Source: Gambelia wislizenii (lineage: Eukaryota; Chordata; Lepidosauria; Squamata; Crotaphytidae). From it: 64,000 bases of DNA. Made by a program: the position numbers and the translations under genes. The stretch lies in contig JAUMIR010000001.1 in NCBI GenBank assembly GCA_030847615.1, positions 444,780,687-444,844,686 on the forward strand, in the 5' to 3' direction. Positions 9,870 to 20,745 of the stretch are shown in pieces. The notes beneath the pieces were generated by a model that was not told the DNA's origin, did not search any database, and worked only from the letters and a program-made list of their open reading frames with translations. The number at the start of each line of letters is the position of its first letter. Within the stretch, counting starts at the first letter, position 1.

Positions 9870-10610
9870 TGAAGGACTTATATTGGAGATCAAGAACAGA
9901 TGCTTCATTCAAATTGCATCAAGGCAAATATTGGAACCAAAAAATACCTACAGCTAGTGAATGTCATCTATGTAAAGTAAAAGATTAAATTGTTGATCTT
10001 ATTAGTTTGTGAAGTTAGACTGCACTGATGGAATATAAGACAAACCATTATAAAGTGGCTGCAATGGTACATTGGAATCCATGAAAAAAAAATATGAAGC
10101 TGCAAAGAGCTGGTGGGAACATATGCCTGACAAGTTTTCAAAAATTGTGAAGTAAAAATCTTATGGGACTTTAAAGTTCAAAGTAATAAGCAATTAGAAC
10201 GCAGTATGCCAGATATAACTGTTCAGAAAACAGTTTAGAAAAAGAAAGATTGGATTAAACATGCAGTTCCTGGGTAATAGCAGAATTGAAGACAAAAAGA
10301 GGGAAAAGATGATGAAATATCAAGGCCTACAAATTGAGATTCAGCACCTCTGAGAAAAGAATTCAACTTAATTCAAGTGGTAATGGGTGCTCTGGCAGCA
10401 GTTCCAAATAGACTGACAAAATATCTCTATGAAGACTCCACAGAGAGGATCACAATAGCAAAATTACAAAAAGTGGCATTATTTGGAACATGCCACATTA
10501 TCTGACATTACCTCACTAAGAATCAAAATCATTCTTGGATAAAATCCAAATCATTAATGGTCCAGAACTCCAGTCAATAACATCTGGTAGACTGTAGAAC
10601 CAAGAAAATA
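9870..10610 (+). pseudogene. Decayed C-terminal end of a LINE with a restriction-like endonuclease (R2/R4/NeSL-like)
   Basis: Three frames of the plus strand together resemble the C-terminus of RLE-type LINEs. There is a finger-like CHLCKVKD near 9955, then an ILWDFKVQ stretch near 10155, RSMPDITVQKTV near 10200 (the PD motif of the restriction-like nuclease), NSRIEDKKREKMMKYQGLQIE near 10280, and WVLWQQFQ and HYLEHATL-like pieces to 10510. Stops and frame shifts are frequent. In the R4/Dong or NeSL group this endonuclease cuts the target for priming. The 3' UTR and tail are not clear; an older CR1 begins at about 10625. Confidence 0.6.
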
Positions 10611-10624
10611 ACTGATGTAAAACA

Positions 10625-11796
10625 CTAGGAGTATATCAATAGGAGTATTGTTTCTAGATCAAGGGAAGCAATAGGGCCATTCTATTCTGCTTTATTCAAA
10701 CCTCATACTGTGTCCAGTTCTGGGTGCTGCAATTCAAGAAGGATGTTGACAAGCTGGAGCATGTCCTGAGGAGGGTGACCAAAATGGTATGAGGTCTGGA
10801 AGCCATGCCCTTTGAGGAGTGGCTTAGGGAACTGGGAATGTTCAACTTGAAGAAGAGAAAGTTAAGAGATATGTTTAAATATGCGAAGGGATGTCATATT
10901 GAGGATGGAACAAGCTTGTTTTCTCCTGTTCCAGAAGCCAGGACACAGTGTGATGCGGCAGCTAAAAAGGCCAATGCAATTTTGGGCTGTATCAATAGAA
11001 GTATAGTGTCTAGATCAAGGGAAGTCATAGTGCCACTCTATTCTGCCTTGGTCAGGCCTCACCTAGAATACTGTGTCCAGTTCTGGGCACCACAATTCAG
11101 AAAGGATATTGACAAATTGGAGCGTGTCCAGAGAAGGGCAACTAAAATGGTGAAAGGTCTGGAAACGATGCCTTATGAGGAGAGACTTAGGGAGCTGGGT
11201 ATGTTTAGCCTGGAAAAAAGACAGTTTAGAGGCGATATGATAGCCCTGTTTAAGTATTTGAAGGGATGTCATGCTGAGGATGGAGCAGGCTTGTTTTCTG
11301 CTGCTCCAGAGACTGGAACACGGAGCAATGGGTGCAAGCTCCAGGAACAGAGATTCCACCTCAACATGAGGAGGAACCTTCTGACAGTAAGAGCTGTTCG
11401 GCAGTGGAACACACTCCCTCGGAGCGTGGTGGGGTCTCCTTCCTTGGAGGTCTTTAAACAGAGGCTGGATGGCCATCTGTCGGGGATGCTTTGTGATTTC
11501 CTGCGTGGCAGGGGGTTGGACTGGATGGCCCTCGTGGTCTCTTCCAACTCTGCAATTCTATGATTCTATGATTCTATGATTCTATAAACATGAGGAAGAA
11601 CTTCCTGATGGTAACAGATGTTCAACAGTGGAATGTGCTGCCTTGGAGTGTGATGGAGTCTCCTTCTTTGGAGATTTTTAAACAGAGGCTGGATGGCCAT
11701 CTGTTGGGAATGCTTTGATTGTGTATACCTGCATGGCAGGGGGTTTGACTAGATGGCCCTTGTGGTTTCTTCCAACTCTATGATTCTATGACTAGC
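10625..11796 (+). mobile_element. Older CR1 3' fragment, split by a younger CR1
   Basis: Left part (10625-10949) codes in pieces for the CR1 ORF2 C-terminus (for example [17 protein letters not shown]). Right part (11588-11796) resumes with AACATGAGGAAGAACTTCCT and runs to the tail GGTTTCTTCCAACTCTATG. About 40 bp of CR1 sequence seem lost at the junction. More diverged than the insert, so older. Confidence 0.85.
10950..11587 (+). pseudogene. Younger CR1: ORF2 C-terminus, 3' UTR and (ATTCTATG)n tail
   Basis: 5'-truncated CR1 inserted in the same orientation into the older CR1. It codes for [36 protein letters not shown] and [11 protein letters not shown], the conserved C-terminal RT-thumb region, and ends with three ATTCTATG units at 11552-11587. 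The frame is open and fused to about 48 codons of the older CR1, giving a 252-codon frame (10805-11563). It lacks the RT catalytic part, so it cannot move itself. Confidence 0.9.
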
Positions 11797-12574
11797 AAAG
11801 TAAGGCTCTGTTTACATCAGATAAAGTATTAAAAATACATTTTCTTGATGGAATCAGGAGGTGCTTTTTTTAAAGGAATGACATTTGGGAGGATAGGCAT
11901 GACACCCATCAGTATAACACAGATGACATTTTGTCACAGTATAACACAAACATATCACAGTATAACACAAAGTCATTTTGGTGGGACAGAGTTTTATGAT
12001 GACAGTTATCCTTTCCCACATCACTCACTATATTGCCAGAGTCACACAGCTAGTCAAGCACACGAAAGAGGAGTGAAGTAGAAAGGAAATCTTACTATCT
12101 TCTCAGCCAGAGGGACATAGCTTGCTAGGAATGGGTGTCCTTGTGACACAGAGTGAAGATGGTGTGTTAAGAGGATTAGAAATGTGATACAAGTCATAAG
12201 GAAGGAGGCCGATTTGGCTACTTGAAACACTAATGAGTTCTTAAGTCTCTGGTGGCTAATAGTGCTGTCCCCAATTCTATCTTTAGCCTTGCTTAGAGTG
12301 GGACCAGAACAGGAGAGCAGATCAATGCTGCAGAAAGTCACAGCCAAGCACTGTGCAGGCAGCCAGTAAGATAACTGGACAAAGCTATATTGCTGCTCCT
12401 TTTCAGAGTGGCCATGCTGGCTGTGAGATTTTGGCAGTTGTAGTCCAAAAATGTAGTTTTTCCAGATAATTATTTTCCTAAACTGGACATGTTATTATAC
12501 TCTCTGAATTCGGGGCGGGCCATTCATTCCAAAGATCTAGCCCCTCCCACAGGGTATTGCCTTTCACAAATTGA
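11797..12574. other. Unassigned interval
   Basis: A short tandem of CACAGTATAACACA occurs three times between 11915 and 11970. The piece at 12400-12470 (GGCCATGCTGGCTGTGAG, AGTTGTAGTCCAAAAA) resembles the end of a common MITE. No gene supported. Confidence 0.4.
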
Positions 12575-12830
12575 GTAGGATTTGTTGTTCTTGTGTGCCC
12601 TCAAGTCATTTCCAAGTCATATAGTGACCCTAAGGCAAAACTATTATGGGGGGTTCTTGGCAAGATTTGTTCAGAGGGGGTTTGCCTTGGCCTTCCTCTG
12701 AGGCTGACAGAAGGTGACTTGCCCAAGATCACCCAGCAGATTTCATGGCTGAGCAGGATTCAAACCTGGTCTCCAGAATCATAGTCCAATGTTCAAGCCA
12801 TTACATCATGCTGTCTCTCATGGAGTAGGA
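12575..12830 (-). mobile_element. tRNA-derived SINE, reverse strand
   Basis: On the minus strand: a head with GTAATGGCTTGAACATTGGAC and a B-box-like GGTTTGAATCC, then CTTGGGCAAGTCACC, AATCTTGCCAAGAACCCCC and a tail AAATGACTTGAGGGCACAC. It shares the tail with the 5S-derived SINEs of the window. A second copy, itself interrupted, is at 28025-28966. No protein. Confidence 0.75.
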
Positions 12831-13185
12831 GACCAAACTCTATTTAAGTGACAGTCTCCAGTTTCCATTAAGGGAAGGAAAAGAGAAAGACGTGGTTTAA
12901 GAAAACCCAGTTGATGTGTTGCTGAAATGTTGCAACAAGACAAACATATAAATGGATTATTGAAACGATCTGAATTAAGAGAAGGCAGAATTACTCACCA
13001 CCTTCTTTGCCTCAGTGTTTTCAGAAAAGGAAAAGGGTGATCAACCTGAGGATGATGGAACAGAGGAAACAACAGCAGAAATCTAGCACAGAATAAGCAA
13101 AGAGGTAGTACAGGAATACCTTCTTAATCTAAATGAATTTAAATCCCCAGGACCAGATGAACTACATCCAAGAGTATTAAAAGAG

Positions 13186-13210
13186 TGCTTTGGCACTGAC
13201 AAATAAAAAT

Positions 13211-13252
<42 letters not shown>

Positions 13253-13253
13253 G
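13186..13253 (+). mobile_element. SINE 3' tail plus (ATA)n inserted in CR1
   Basis: CR1 sequence ...GTATTAAAAGA is interrupted by GTGCTTTGGCACTGACAA, identical in type to the Sauria-type SINE tail at 835-865, and then by about 13 AAT/ATA units (13213-13252). CR1 resumes with CTGGCAAATATAATCTCAG. A severely 5'-truncated SINE. Confidence 0.75.
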
Positions 13254-13379
13254 CTGGCAAATATAATCTCAGAGCCATTGGCAATAATCTTTGAGAACTC
13301 TTGGAGAACAGGAGAAGTCCCAGCAGATTGGAGGAGGGCAAATGTTGTCCCCGTTTTAAAAAAGGGTTAAAAGGAGGAT

Positions 13380-14660
13380 CCCAACAATTATCGTCCAGTT
13401 AGTCTGACATCAATACCAGGGAATATTCTAGAGCAGATCATTAAACAGAGAGTCTGTGAACATTTAGAAGGCAATGCCATAATCACAAAAAGTAAACATG
13501 GGTTTCATGCCAGACTAATCTGATCTTTTTTTGGGGGGGGGGGGATACAGTTACCAGCTTGGTAGAGGAAGGGAATGCTGTGGATATTGCATACCTTGAT
13601 TTCAGTAAGGCCTTTGACAAGGTTCTGCATGGCATTCTTGCAAACAAGCTTGTAAAATGTGGGCTAGGCAAGTTAACTGTTAAATGGATTTGTAATTGGT
13701 TGGCTGGCCAAACCCAAAGGGTGCTCAGCAGTGGCTACTCTTCGTCTTGGAAAGATGTGACCAGTGGGGTGCCACAGGGTTCTGTCCTGGGCCCAGTGCT
13801 ATTCAACATCTTTATCAATGACTTGGATGAGGGAATTAGGGGCATACTTACCAAATTTGCAGATGACACCAAATTAGGAGGAGTAGCTAATACCCTAGAG
13901 GACAGGATCAAAATTCAAAATGACCTGAATAGACTTGTAGAAAGCTGGGCCAAAGCTAACAAAATGAAATTCAGTACGGAGAAATGTAAGGTACCACACT
14001 TAGGGCGGAAAAATGAAATGTATAGATATAGGTTGGGGGAGACCTGGCTGAATGTGAGAAAGGGATCTAGAAGTCCTAGTAGACCACAAGTTGAACATGA
14101 GTCAATAGTGTGATGTGGCAGCTAAAAAGGCCAATGTGATTTTGGGCTGCATCAATAGAAGTATAGTGTCTAGATCAAGGGAAGTCATAGTGCCACTCTA
14201 TTCTGCCTTGGTCAGGCCTCACCTAGAATACTGTGTCCAGTTCTGGGCACCACAATTCAAAAAGGATATTGACAAATTAGAGCGTGTCCAGAGGAGGGCG
14301 ACTAAAATGGTGAAAGGTCTGGAATCAATGCCTTATGGGGAAAGACTTAGGGAGCTGGGTATGTTTAGCCTGGAAAAAAGATGGTTAAGGGGTGATTTGA
14401 TAGCCCTGTTTAAGTATTTGAAGGGGTGTCACATTGAGGCTGGAGCAAGCTTGTTTTCTGCTGCTCCAGAGACTAGAACACGGAACAATGGATGCAAGCT
14501 CCAGGAACAGAGATTCCATCTCAACATTAGGAATAACTTTCTGACAGTAAGAGCTGTTTGGGAGTGGAACACACTCCCTCGGAGCATGGTGGGGTCTCTT
14601 TCCATGGAGGTCTTTAAACAGAGGCTGGATGGCCATCTGTCAGGGATGCTTTGGTCATGA
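13380..14660 (+). pseudogene. CR1 reverse transcriptase, broken ORF2
   Basis: Codes for RT fingers and palm: VDIAYLDFSKAFDKV (motif A with its catalytic Asp, about 13575-13620), SGVPQGSVLGPVLFNIFIND (motif B, 13763-13822) and FADDTKLGG (motif C, 13855-13882). The thumb and C-terminal part ([33 protein letters not shown]) follows in a second frame from 14115. The two frames are separated by a shift and stop near 14110. A G9 run at about 13530 marks another break upstream. The endonuclease domain is absent. Dead copy of the ORF2 that performs target-primed reverse transcription. Confidence 0.9.
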
Positions 14661-14884
14661 TTTCCTGAGTAGCAGGGGGTTGGACTGGATGGTCCTTGTG
14701 GTCTCTTCCAACTCTACGATTCTATGATTCTATGAGATACGATACAAATGGGGAAACTCCAGTGAATTTGATAGTACTCCCCCCCAAATAAGTGCTTAAT
14801 GATTATTAAGACATTTTTATAGACCCAAAAACTCTGTGCTCTAATACCAATGGTGGCTGGTAGCTCCAATGTCACTGGGATTTT

Positions 14885-14960
14885 TGTATTTATTTATTCA
14901 ATTTATATGCCGCCTTCCTCCTAGAATGGGACCCAAGGCATCTCACAACACATGAACTTC
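14885..14960 (-). mobile_element. Short LINE tail, reverse strand
   Basis: GTATTTATTTATTCAATTTATATGCCGCC then GGGACCCAAGGCATCTCAC, the reverse of a sauropsid LINE terminus. Under 80 bp. Confidence 0.45.
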
Positions 14961-15027
14961 CAAGAGCTAGTCAAGATGCTAAACCCCATCCTCAAAATTG
15001 GTTCATCACTTTGGACAGTTCCTTAAA

Positions 15028-15372
15028 AGTGTGGCTCTTAACCTTTTCTTTATTAGGGACTCCCTTTAAATATCTTTTGTTTCCACAGACCCCCAGGATT
15101 ATTAGGATTTAAAACCCTAATAATAATAAAAATAACAGAGGCATTGGAGGGGGTGGGAAGACTTTTCTTCTGCTTCTTCCTGCAAGTTTGTTGCCGGAGC
15201 GGATTGAATGGCAATGCACAGGCCAAGCCAGCCAGCCTTGCCGTGGCTCTTGTCCAGTGGCCCCTCCACTGCAGGGAGGAGGTGAGCCAAACAGCCGTTA
15301 AGCTTTCATGGACCCCCTGTGAGGGCATTGCAGACCCCTGGGGGTGTGCAGACTACAGGTTAAGAACCACTG
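15028..15372. mobile_element. hAT-type (Charlie-like) MITE
   Basis: Left end AGTGTGGCTCTTAACC and right end GGTTAAGAACCACTG are the CAGTGGTTCTTAACC-type inverted termini of hAT elements; inside the ends come GGGACTCCC and GACCCCTGGGGG. A second, clearly homologous copy (shared GACTTTTCTTCTGCTTCTTCC, GATAAGCCAGCCAGCC-like blocks) is at 27335-28005. No transposase. Confidence 0.75.
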
Positions 15373-17109
15373 ACCTACACAATAAAAAAGTGAAAAGATT
15401 AAATAATTCTGTAATGGAAGGAAAATGGCTTGAAAAGGTTGGTGATGTGATTCATGAAACAGATATTTAGAAAAAAATATGAGAAGCTTTTGTGGGGAAA
15501 TATTTACAGTTTCTATATAGCAGGCTCCAGTGCCTACTAAAACAAAACTTGTGTTGATCAAAATTAAGGGAAAGACTAATTTCATTTGTAAGGTAAATAA
15601 TAAACTATCCAAAGGGTATCTTTATACTGATGAAAGGTTTAACAGAATCAGACACAATTTTGTGTATATGTGTTTACTTGCCTAATTATAATTAGAAACA
15701 ATTATTTACAAGTTCAGTAACGACACCGAATACGTAGATTTGGGTTTCCATCAGTGGATCACACAGTTTAAAGATGAATAGTCCTACAAGAATAGGGCAT
15801 GCTTATAATAATCCAGATCTGTTTAAGTCATTATTGAATTACCTTTTTCTTACTGGAAGCAATTAGAGCTTGGAGGTAAAGCAATACAAATAGCAACATA
15901 ACTTGTAATGCATTATGTTTTGGGATAATGAGGGCATAACAACATTCACTTTTTTTAAAAAAATGTTGATGGGGAGTGGGTTAACAGAATTTATAATGTC
16001 TCTAATTACTTTTCTTCATTCCCATTGGGGCGCATGCACTGAGGGGCATTTTTAGATTTGTTTCAAATTTTAGGCCATTTTTGTCCCCCTTTAAAAGGAT
16101 TTTAAAAATAGAAAGGAATTAGGCACCAGCACCATGACAACTTATTGAAAATATTTGCAGTGCTAAATTAATTAGTTAGTTAAAGAAAGAAAGGAAGGAA
16201 GACAGTGAGTTACTTGGAAGGGAGGGCTTTCAATTATTTATTAAAAGCAACTTTCCACACTCTGGAAGTAACATTATTTACAGTGCAAACTTATAGATTT
16301 CAGATCAGAAAATAGCTCCCTTGAGCTTCCATGGAGTTGACTCCCAAGGTAGGCAGATTCTATGCTAACTTACCTAAGAGTAAGTCTAAGTGCAACCAAG
16401 TGGACTTACTTCTGACTTTTGAATAGACATATATGGGATCATTGTTGGTATATTTTATTCTCACATTTTAGTTCTTTCTTTCTTTCTTTTGTAAAAAAAA
16501 GAGAATTAAACAGTCTCAAAGGGAAGCCGTGATTTATGCTGATCATGCACCATTACTTCGTTACTAGGACACTAATTTAAGAAAGGTATATATTTGGTAT
16601 TTACATAAACGACTAGGGGAGAAGCATAATATATTAAAATAGTAAATGGAATTGACCCCTACCTGCAAACTCATTCAGCATCTGCTGTGAACCCAGGTAA
16701 TTTTCTGGGTCCAGGATGTATACAAAGCATATATTAGAGATTAGCATCAGTCTTGGCATCCAATGGGGAAAAGAACCAGAATGATGTAATGAAAGCATTG
16801 ATTCATTAGAAAATAATAATGGCAACAACTACAACAATGGAACACCGGCAACAACTACAACAATGGAACACCTCCATAAAATAATGTATACAGAATGTGT
16901 GTGTGTGAGAGAGAATGTGAAAAAACTGCTAGGAAGACAAATGTGTTCCAGAAGCAATCCTTTAGTAAGAATTAAAAATTTATTTCCTAAAACTAATTCA
17001 GAAATAAGTACTGAATGTATAGTACTGGATTCAGAAATGCCTTCCATAAACAGAAGGACTCCTATTAGTAGGAGAGACTGCAATCCAACACAGACATCAG
17101 TCAGAAGAA
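15373..17109. other. Unassigned interval between a hAT MITE and the copia provirus
   Basis: AT-rich. Contains a TTTCTTTC tract near 16475 and a perfect 26-bp tandem duplication at 16821-16872. Nothing codes for a recognisable protein. Confidence 0.45.
16821..16872. repeat. Perfect 26-bp tandem duplication
   Basis: GGCAACAACTACAACAATGG plus AACACC occurs twice head to tail without a mismatch, so the duplication is recent. Confidence 0.95.
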
Positions 17110-17114
17110 GCATT

Positions 17115-17633
17115 TGTCCCCCCAGTATAGGCTCACTGAGAGGTACCTGGCACCTGGGAGTGGACTAAGCCCAGGAGTAGCCAAACAGCCTAGAAACTAC
17201 ACAGCAGAATAGGGCTTGAAAAACAAAGGCTTCAGCTAGAAGGCTTTATCACTGCTCTGACCCACTTTCACCCACAATAAGAGGACTTACAAGCAGCAAG
17301 GTCCTTCTGGAGGCTTTATTTTCAGTTCCAGTACAAAACAAACACAGAATACATACAGCAAACCTCAATGGAGGCTTTATTTTCAGTTCCAGTACAAAAC
17401 AAACACAGAATACATACAGCAAACCTCAATAATGAATCCAACAGCAATTCTCCAAACACTCCTCAACACCAACCCACAACAGTAATTCATACAGAGTGTA
17501 TCTATATAGGAGTGTTTTGCTAGTCACCTTCTGCCTAGCTACAGCTGTGCACAAACCCACTTCAGCTGTACTAGCCTGTGGTCTGTTGTTCCAACATTTT
17601 CTCTCTGGACTTAAAATGGATATTATCCTGACA
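17115..17633 (-). repeat. 3' LTR of the copia provirus
   Basis: Plus-strand start TGTCCC and end CCTGACA give TG...CA termini. It aligns with 22905-23340 throughout (TATAGGCTCACTGAGAGGTAC, AGTTCCAGTACAAAACAAAC, ATTTTCTCTCTGGACTTAAA). It is longer than the other LTR mainly because of a 61-bp tandem duplication (17309-17430) and about 21 bp near 17550 that the 5' LTR lacks. Confidence 0.92.
17309..17430. repeat. 61-bp tandem duplication in the 3' LTR
   Basis: The unit starting GGAGGCTTTATTTTCAGTTC occurs at 17309-17369 and 17370-17430 without mismatch; the 5' LTR has one unit. The duplication therefore arose after integration. Confidence 0.95.
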
Positions 17634-17646
17634 ATCCCCTCCAAAA
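17634..17646 (-). promoter_or_regulatory. Polypurine tract of the copia provirus
   Basis: On the minus strand TTTGGAGGGGAT lies directly before the 3' LTR start TGTCAGG. The position and purine content fit the plus-strand DNA primer of LTR elements. Confidence 0.75.
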
Positions 17647-17649
17647 TGT

Positions 17650-18335
17650 TTGCAACTGACCATATGCATTACATACATTATACCACATACATGTTACATA
17701 GATTACACCGTCTTTGGTACATGCTATTAGACCAAGCATTTCTTGGTGTTTCTGACATGTTAATGCTTTTGTGAAAATGTCTGCAATGTTCTGCTCAGAC
17801 ATGCAATAATGCAACTTTATGATAGCTTCTTGCACCAGCAGTCTAACATTCATATAGCGGACTCCTATATATTTAGTCCTACTCCTTAGGTTTTCAGTCT
17901 TTGCCACTGCAATGCACGTTTGGGAGTCTTCACTGACTTTGATTGGTTGCTCACACTTTTCTCCCAGATCCACCAACAATTGCCTGAACCATAGTACTTC
18001 TCCTGATAGCTCTGAAAGAGCTGCAAACTCTGCTTCTGCAGTTGAGAGAGCTACCTTTGTCTGCTTTTTGGATTTCCATGCAATTACATTTTCTGCATGT
18101 TTTATTACCATATCAATTAGAGATTTCTTATCCCTTTCCTCTACAAATGAACTATCTGAATAGCATTCAATATAGTTCTGGCGTGTTCTTTGCAATTATT
18201 AGACACAGGTATCATGCACCTTTTAGATATCACACTACTCTTTTTAGTGCTATGCAATCATATATGCTAGGTTTTGACACTCTCCTACTTAACAAACCAA
18301 CTGCAAAGCTTACATCTGGTCTAGTGTCTTCCATT
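17650..18335 (-). pseudogene. copia RT end and RNase H
   Basis: Minus-strand translation first gives TRPDVSFAVGLLSR and KRVV-stop-YLKG (end of the RT region, 18330-18220), then in another frame the RNase H domain: CYSDSSFVEERDKKSLID, WKSKKQTKVALSTAEAEFAA, SEDSQTCIAVA, RTKYIGVRYMNVR and NIADIFTKAL. The acidic residues expected of RNase H (D in YSDSS, E in TAEAEF, D in EDSQ) can be seen. In life it removes the RNA template during reverse transcription in the element's particle. At least one frame shift and one stop; inactive. Confidence 0.88.
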
Positions 18336-19932
18336 GCTCATTGTGCCTTGCTGCATACAAATTAATAAAATAAGATTCCCAGATTTTAACAGGAATATAG
18401 GAGTCTTTTAATCCTATCTTGCTATCTAACCCCCTGGACACAATCTTCCAAAAAGTGATTGAGTCATGTGTCCTTGCCGCATTGATTAACTTCTCCCAGT
18501 TTGCTCTCATCCCTAAGTCCTTTTTGACTTTAATTAGTTTTTTTATATCTTTTTTTAAACAAGAACCATTCAGATGGTAAAGATGGCAAATTCAGATCCC
18601 TATATCTTTTATAATGACTTATTAGTAAATTCTTTATGTCCAAGCACTTTTGGTCAAACCAGAATTTAGATCTTTAGGAAACTGGGTTCTGTTTTATGGA
18701 GTTGTTTCGTATCAGACACCTTTGTAAATTTGTAACTATCTTCTGGTATAAATTTAAAATCTCTTCAGGTGTTCTTGCAGACAGGAGAGACTCCTGTAAT
18801 ATAAGCCTATGTTCTGAGTTAAGCAGTGCAGTTACAGTACCTTCAACCTTAGCTGACCATCTCACTCTAGGTACTCCTTTGCCCAATTCCGCCATCAACA
18901 ATGGTTCGTATTCTGTATACACAACCTGATTCTGGACAGGTAGGGGTGCTATTAAAGGAAAATGGTCACTCTCTGTATGTACCCCAGTCTCAAAGCTAAG
19001 CACCAAGTTTAACAGCTCATAGGACACAATAAAATAATCAACGGTAGAGGCTCCGCATCCAGTCAAAAAGGTGTATCATCTGGGCTTATCTCCTTCCATT
19101 CCACCATTTAGTAAAACTAAATCTAAACTATTTATCATCTTAGAAAGATAAAGCCCTGAAGAATTACAACTCAAGTCTTTAGATTGCCTATCAGGAATTA
19201 AGTGAACAGTTTCTACTTCAGAAGAGAGTTCACCAAAATGATTATATAGAGCTTCATCATTTTGACCAATTCTGGCATTAAAATCTCCTGCTAATACAAT
19301 GGATGCATCGGGGTATGAAAATGATATTCTACTAATGAATTTTTGTAATTCAGCCCACCTATGTTTGTTTTGATGTTTACTCTGGGGTGGTGGTAAATAA
19401 ACATTAATCAATAATAGAGTACTAATTTGTAATGTAATTACCAATGAGACTGCAATATTAGCAAATGAAGTAAAATTAAGATAGGTGGCTCAAAACTTGG
19501 TGGAGACTAAAATCCCTAAACCTCCTTTCGAGCGACCTCCTCTGGCACTCGCTTCGGCTTTAAGTGTGTAACTTGTAAACCCATCTAACTCCAAATCCCC
19601 CTTCTCCCAAGTCTTTTGAAGTAACCCTATATCATATTATTTGATATAGCTTTGAAAAGTGGGGTCCATAGCTTTTCTTCGCCAGCCTGCAATGTTCCAA
19701 GAGAGGTAAGTCAACCTAGAGACCTGTTGTTGGACTGAGGGTCAATTGATCCTTTCAGGGGTATTTCTTCGATGTTTGGTATGGATCTTACTTCCCACTG
19801 TCATACAGTCACTTGTCCCATATAACCCAGTGGAGACCACTTCATCCTCTGCCGGTTTAATCAACTCCAACAATGGACTCCGCGTACTTATAGTGGACTC
19901 TACTGGGAACACAGAGGTGAATACCTAAGTGT
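18336..19932 (-). pseudogene. 5' part of an APE-type LINE (endonuclease, no RT) inside copia
   Basis: Minus strand: LTYLSWNIAGWRRK (endonuclease start, near 19710), GGLGILVS (near 19510), LLINVYLPPPQS and IVLAGDFNARIG (19410-19250, the GDFN core), STVDYFIVSYEL and ESDHFPL (19050-18950, the SDH block), then WEKLINAARTHDSITFWK (18500) and WESYFINLYAARHNE, just where an RT domain should begin. Several stops interrupt it. AGTGT is found at both junctions with copia. Clade uncertain. No poly(A) or 3' UTR: the RT half is missing, which is odd since target-primed insertion normally loses the 5' side. Confidence 0.8.
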
Positions 19933-20745
19933 GGTTTGCAATGTACAATAAGCTTCCAACTACAGAATGATACAGATCTGATTTATCAAATATTTCACTC
20001 GGTGTCAGATTCACAAAATCTGTAGTCATAGGGGGTTTTACTGCATTAAGTGTCTGTTAATCCACATCTGATTACTAGCTGGTTTATCTTGGTCTTTTGG
20101 CTTAAAAGTATACCACCATTCTGGTCTTTCTCTACTTCTATACCCAGATAGTGCCTTAATGAACCCAAATCCTTTAACTTAAATCTGCTTCCTAGTTGTG
20201 GCTTTACCATATTTATCACATCTAGGTTTTTAGCTGCTATTGTTAGGTCATCCACATAAATTACAAGTATAAATAACTTGTCACCAGCTCCTCTAGTGTA
20301 GACACAAATATCAGACATGCTTCTGGAAAATCCCAGTGCACATAATTCTTCATGAATGCACTCATTCCAACACCTAGCTGACTGCTTAAGTCCATGTATG
20401 ACTTTTCATAACTTTCTTATCACCTGCACTATCATAGCCTGGAGCCTGTCTCATATACACAGTCTCTTTGAGATATGCATTAAGGTAGGCTGTCTCAAAG
20501 TAAAAATATCTAATTTCTAGGCCTTTTTGCACTGTTAATGACAGGACTAGTTTAAGACTCTCGGGTTTTGCAGTGGGTGCAAACATCTTGTCATATGACT
20601 CATACTTTTCTTGAGAAAACCCTGTGCTACAAGCCTTGCTTTATACTTAGTACTCCCATCTGGCATGACTTTCCTCTTATTTACCCATCTAGACTCCCCA
20701 ACTTTCTGGTCTTTAGGCATGTCTACAATTTCAAAAACGTTAGAC
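19933..20745 (-). pseudogene. copia reverse transcriptase
   Basis: Minus-strand order: VFEIVDMPKDQK and SRWVNKRKVMPDGSTKYKAR (N-terminal RT, 20730-20620), MFAPTAKPESLKLVLSL and ETAYLNAYLKETVYMRQAPG (20586-20400), then LFILVIYVDDLTIAA with the catalytic YVDD (about 20258-20247), LKDLGSLRHYLGIEV, and SDLYHSVVGSLLYIANHT (19990-19935). Frame breaks near 20380 and 20587. The reading continues at 18335 after the LINE fragment. Reverse transcribes the element's RNA in the particle; inactive here. Confidence 0.9.

Larger units (their letters stand above)
12975..14735 (+). mobile_element. CR1 LINE, 5'-truncated, 1.75 kb
   Basis: Starts within ORF2 (GGCAGAATTACTCACCACC, about 12982), runs through the RT domain and the ORF2 C-terminus, and ends with ATTCTATG units at about 14718-14735. 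A SINE tail with a microsatellite is inserted at 13186-13253. The RT part is described separately. Typical CR1 5' truncation. Confidence 0.9.

Noticed and set aside
9803..9988. Frame starting with a leucine run then an asparagine run
   Set aside because: Direct translation of a CTG/CTA/AAT microsatellite; no conserved protein.
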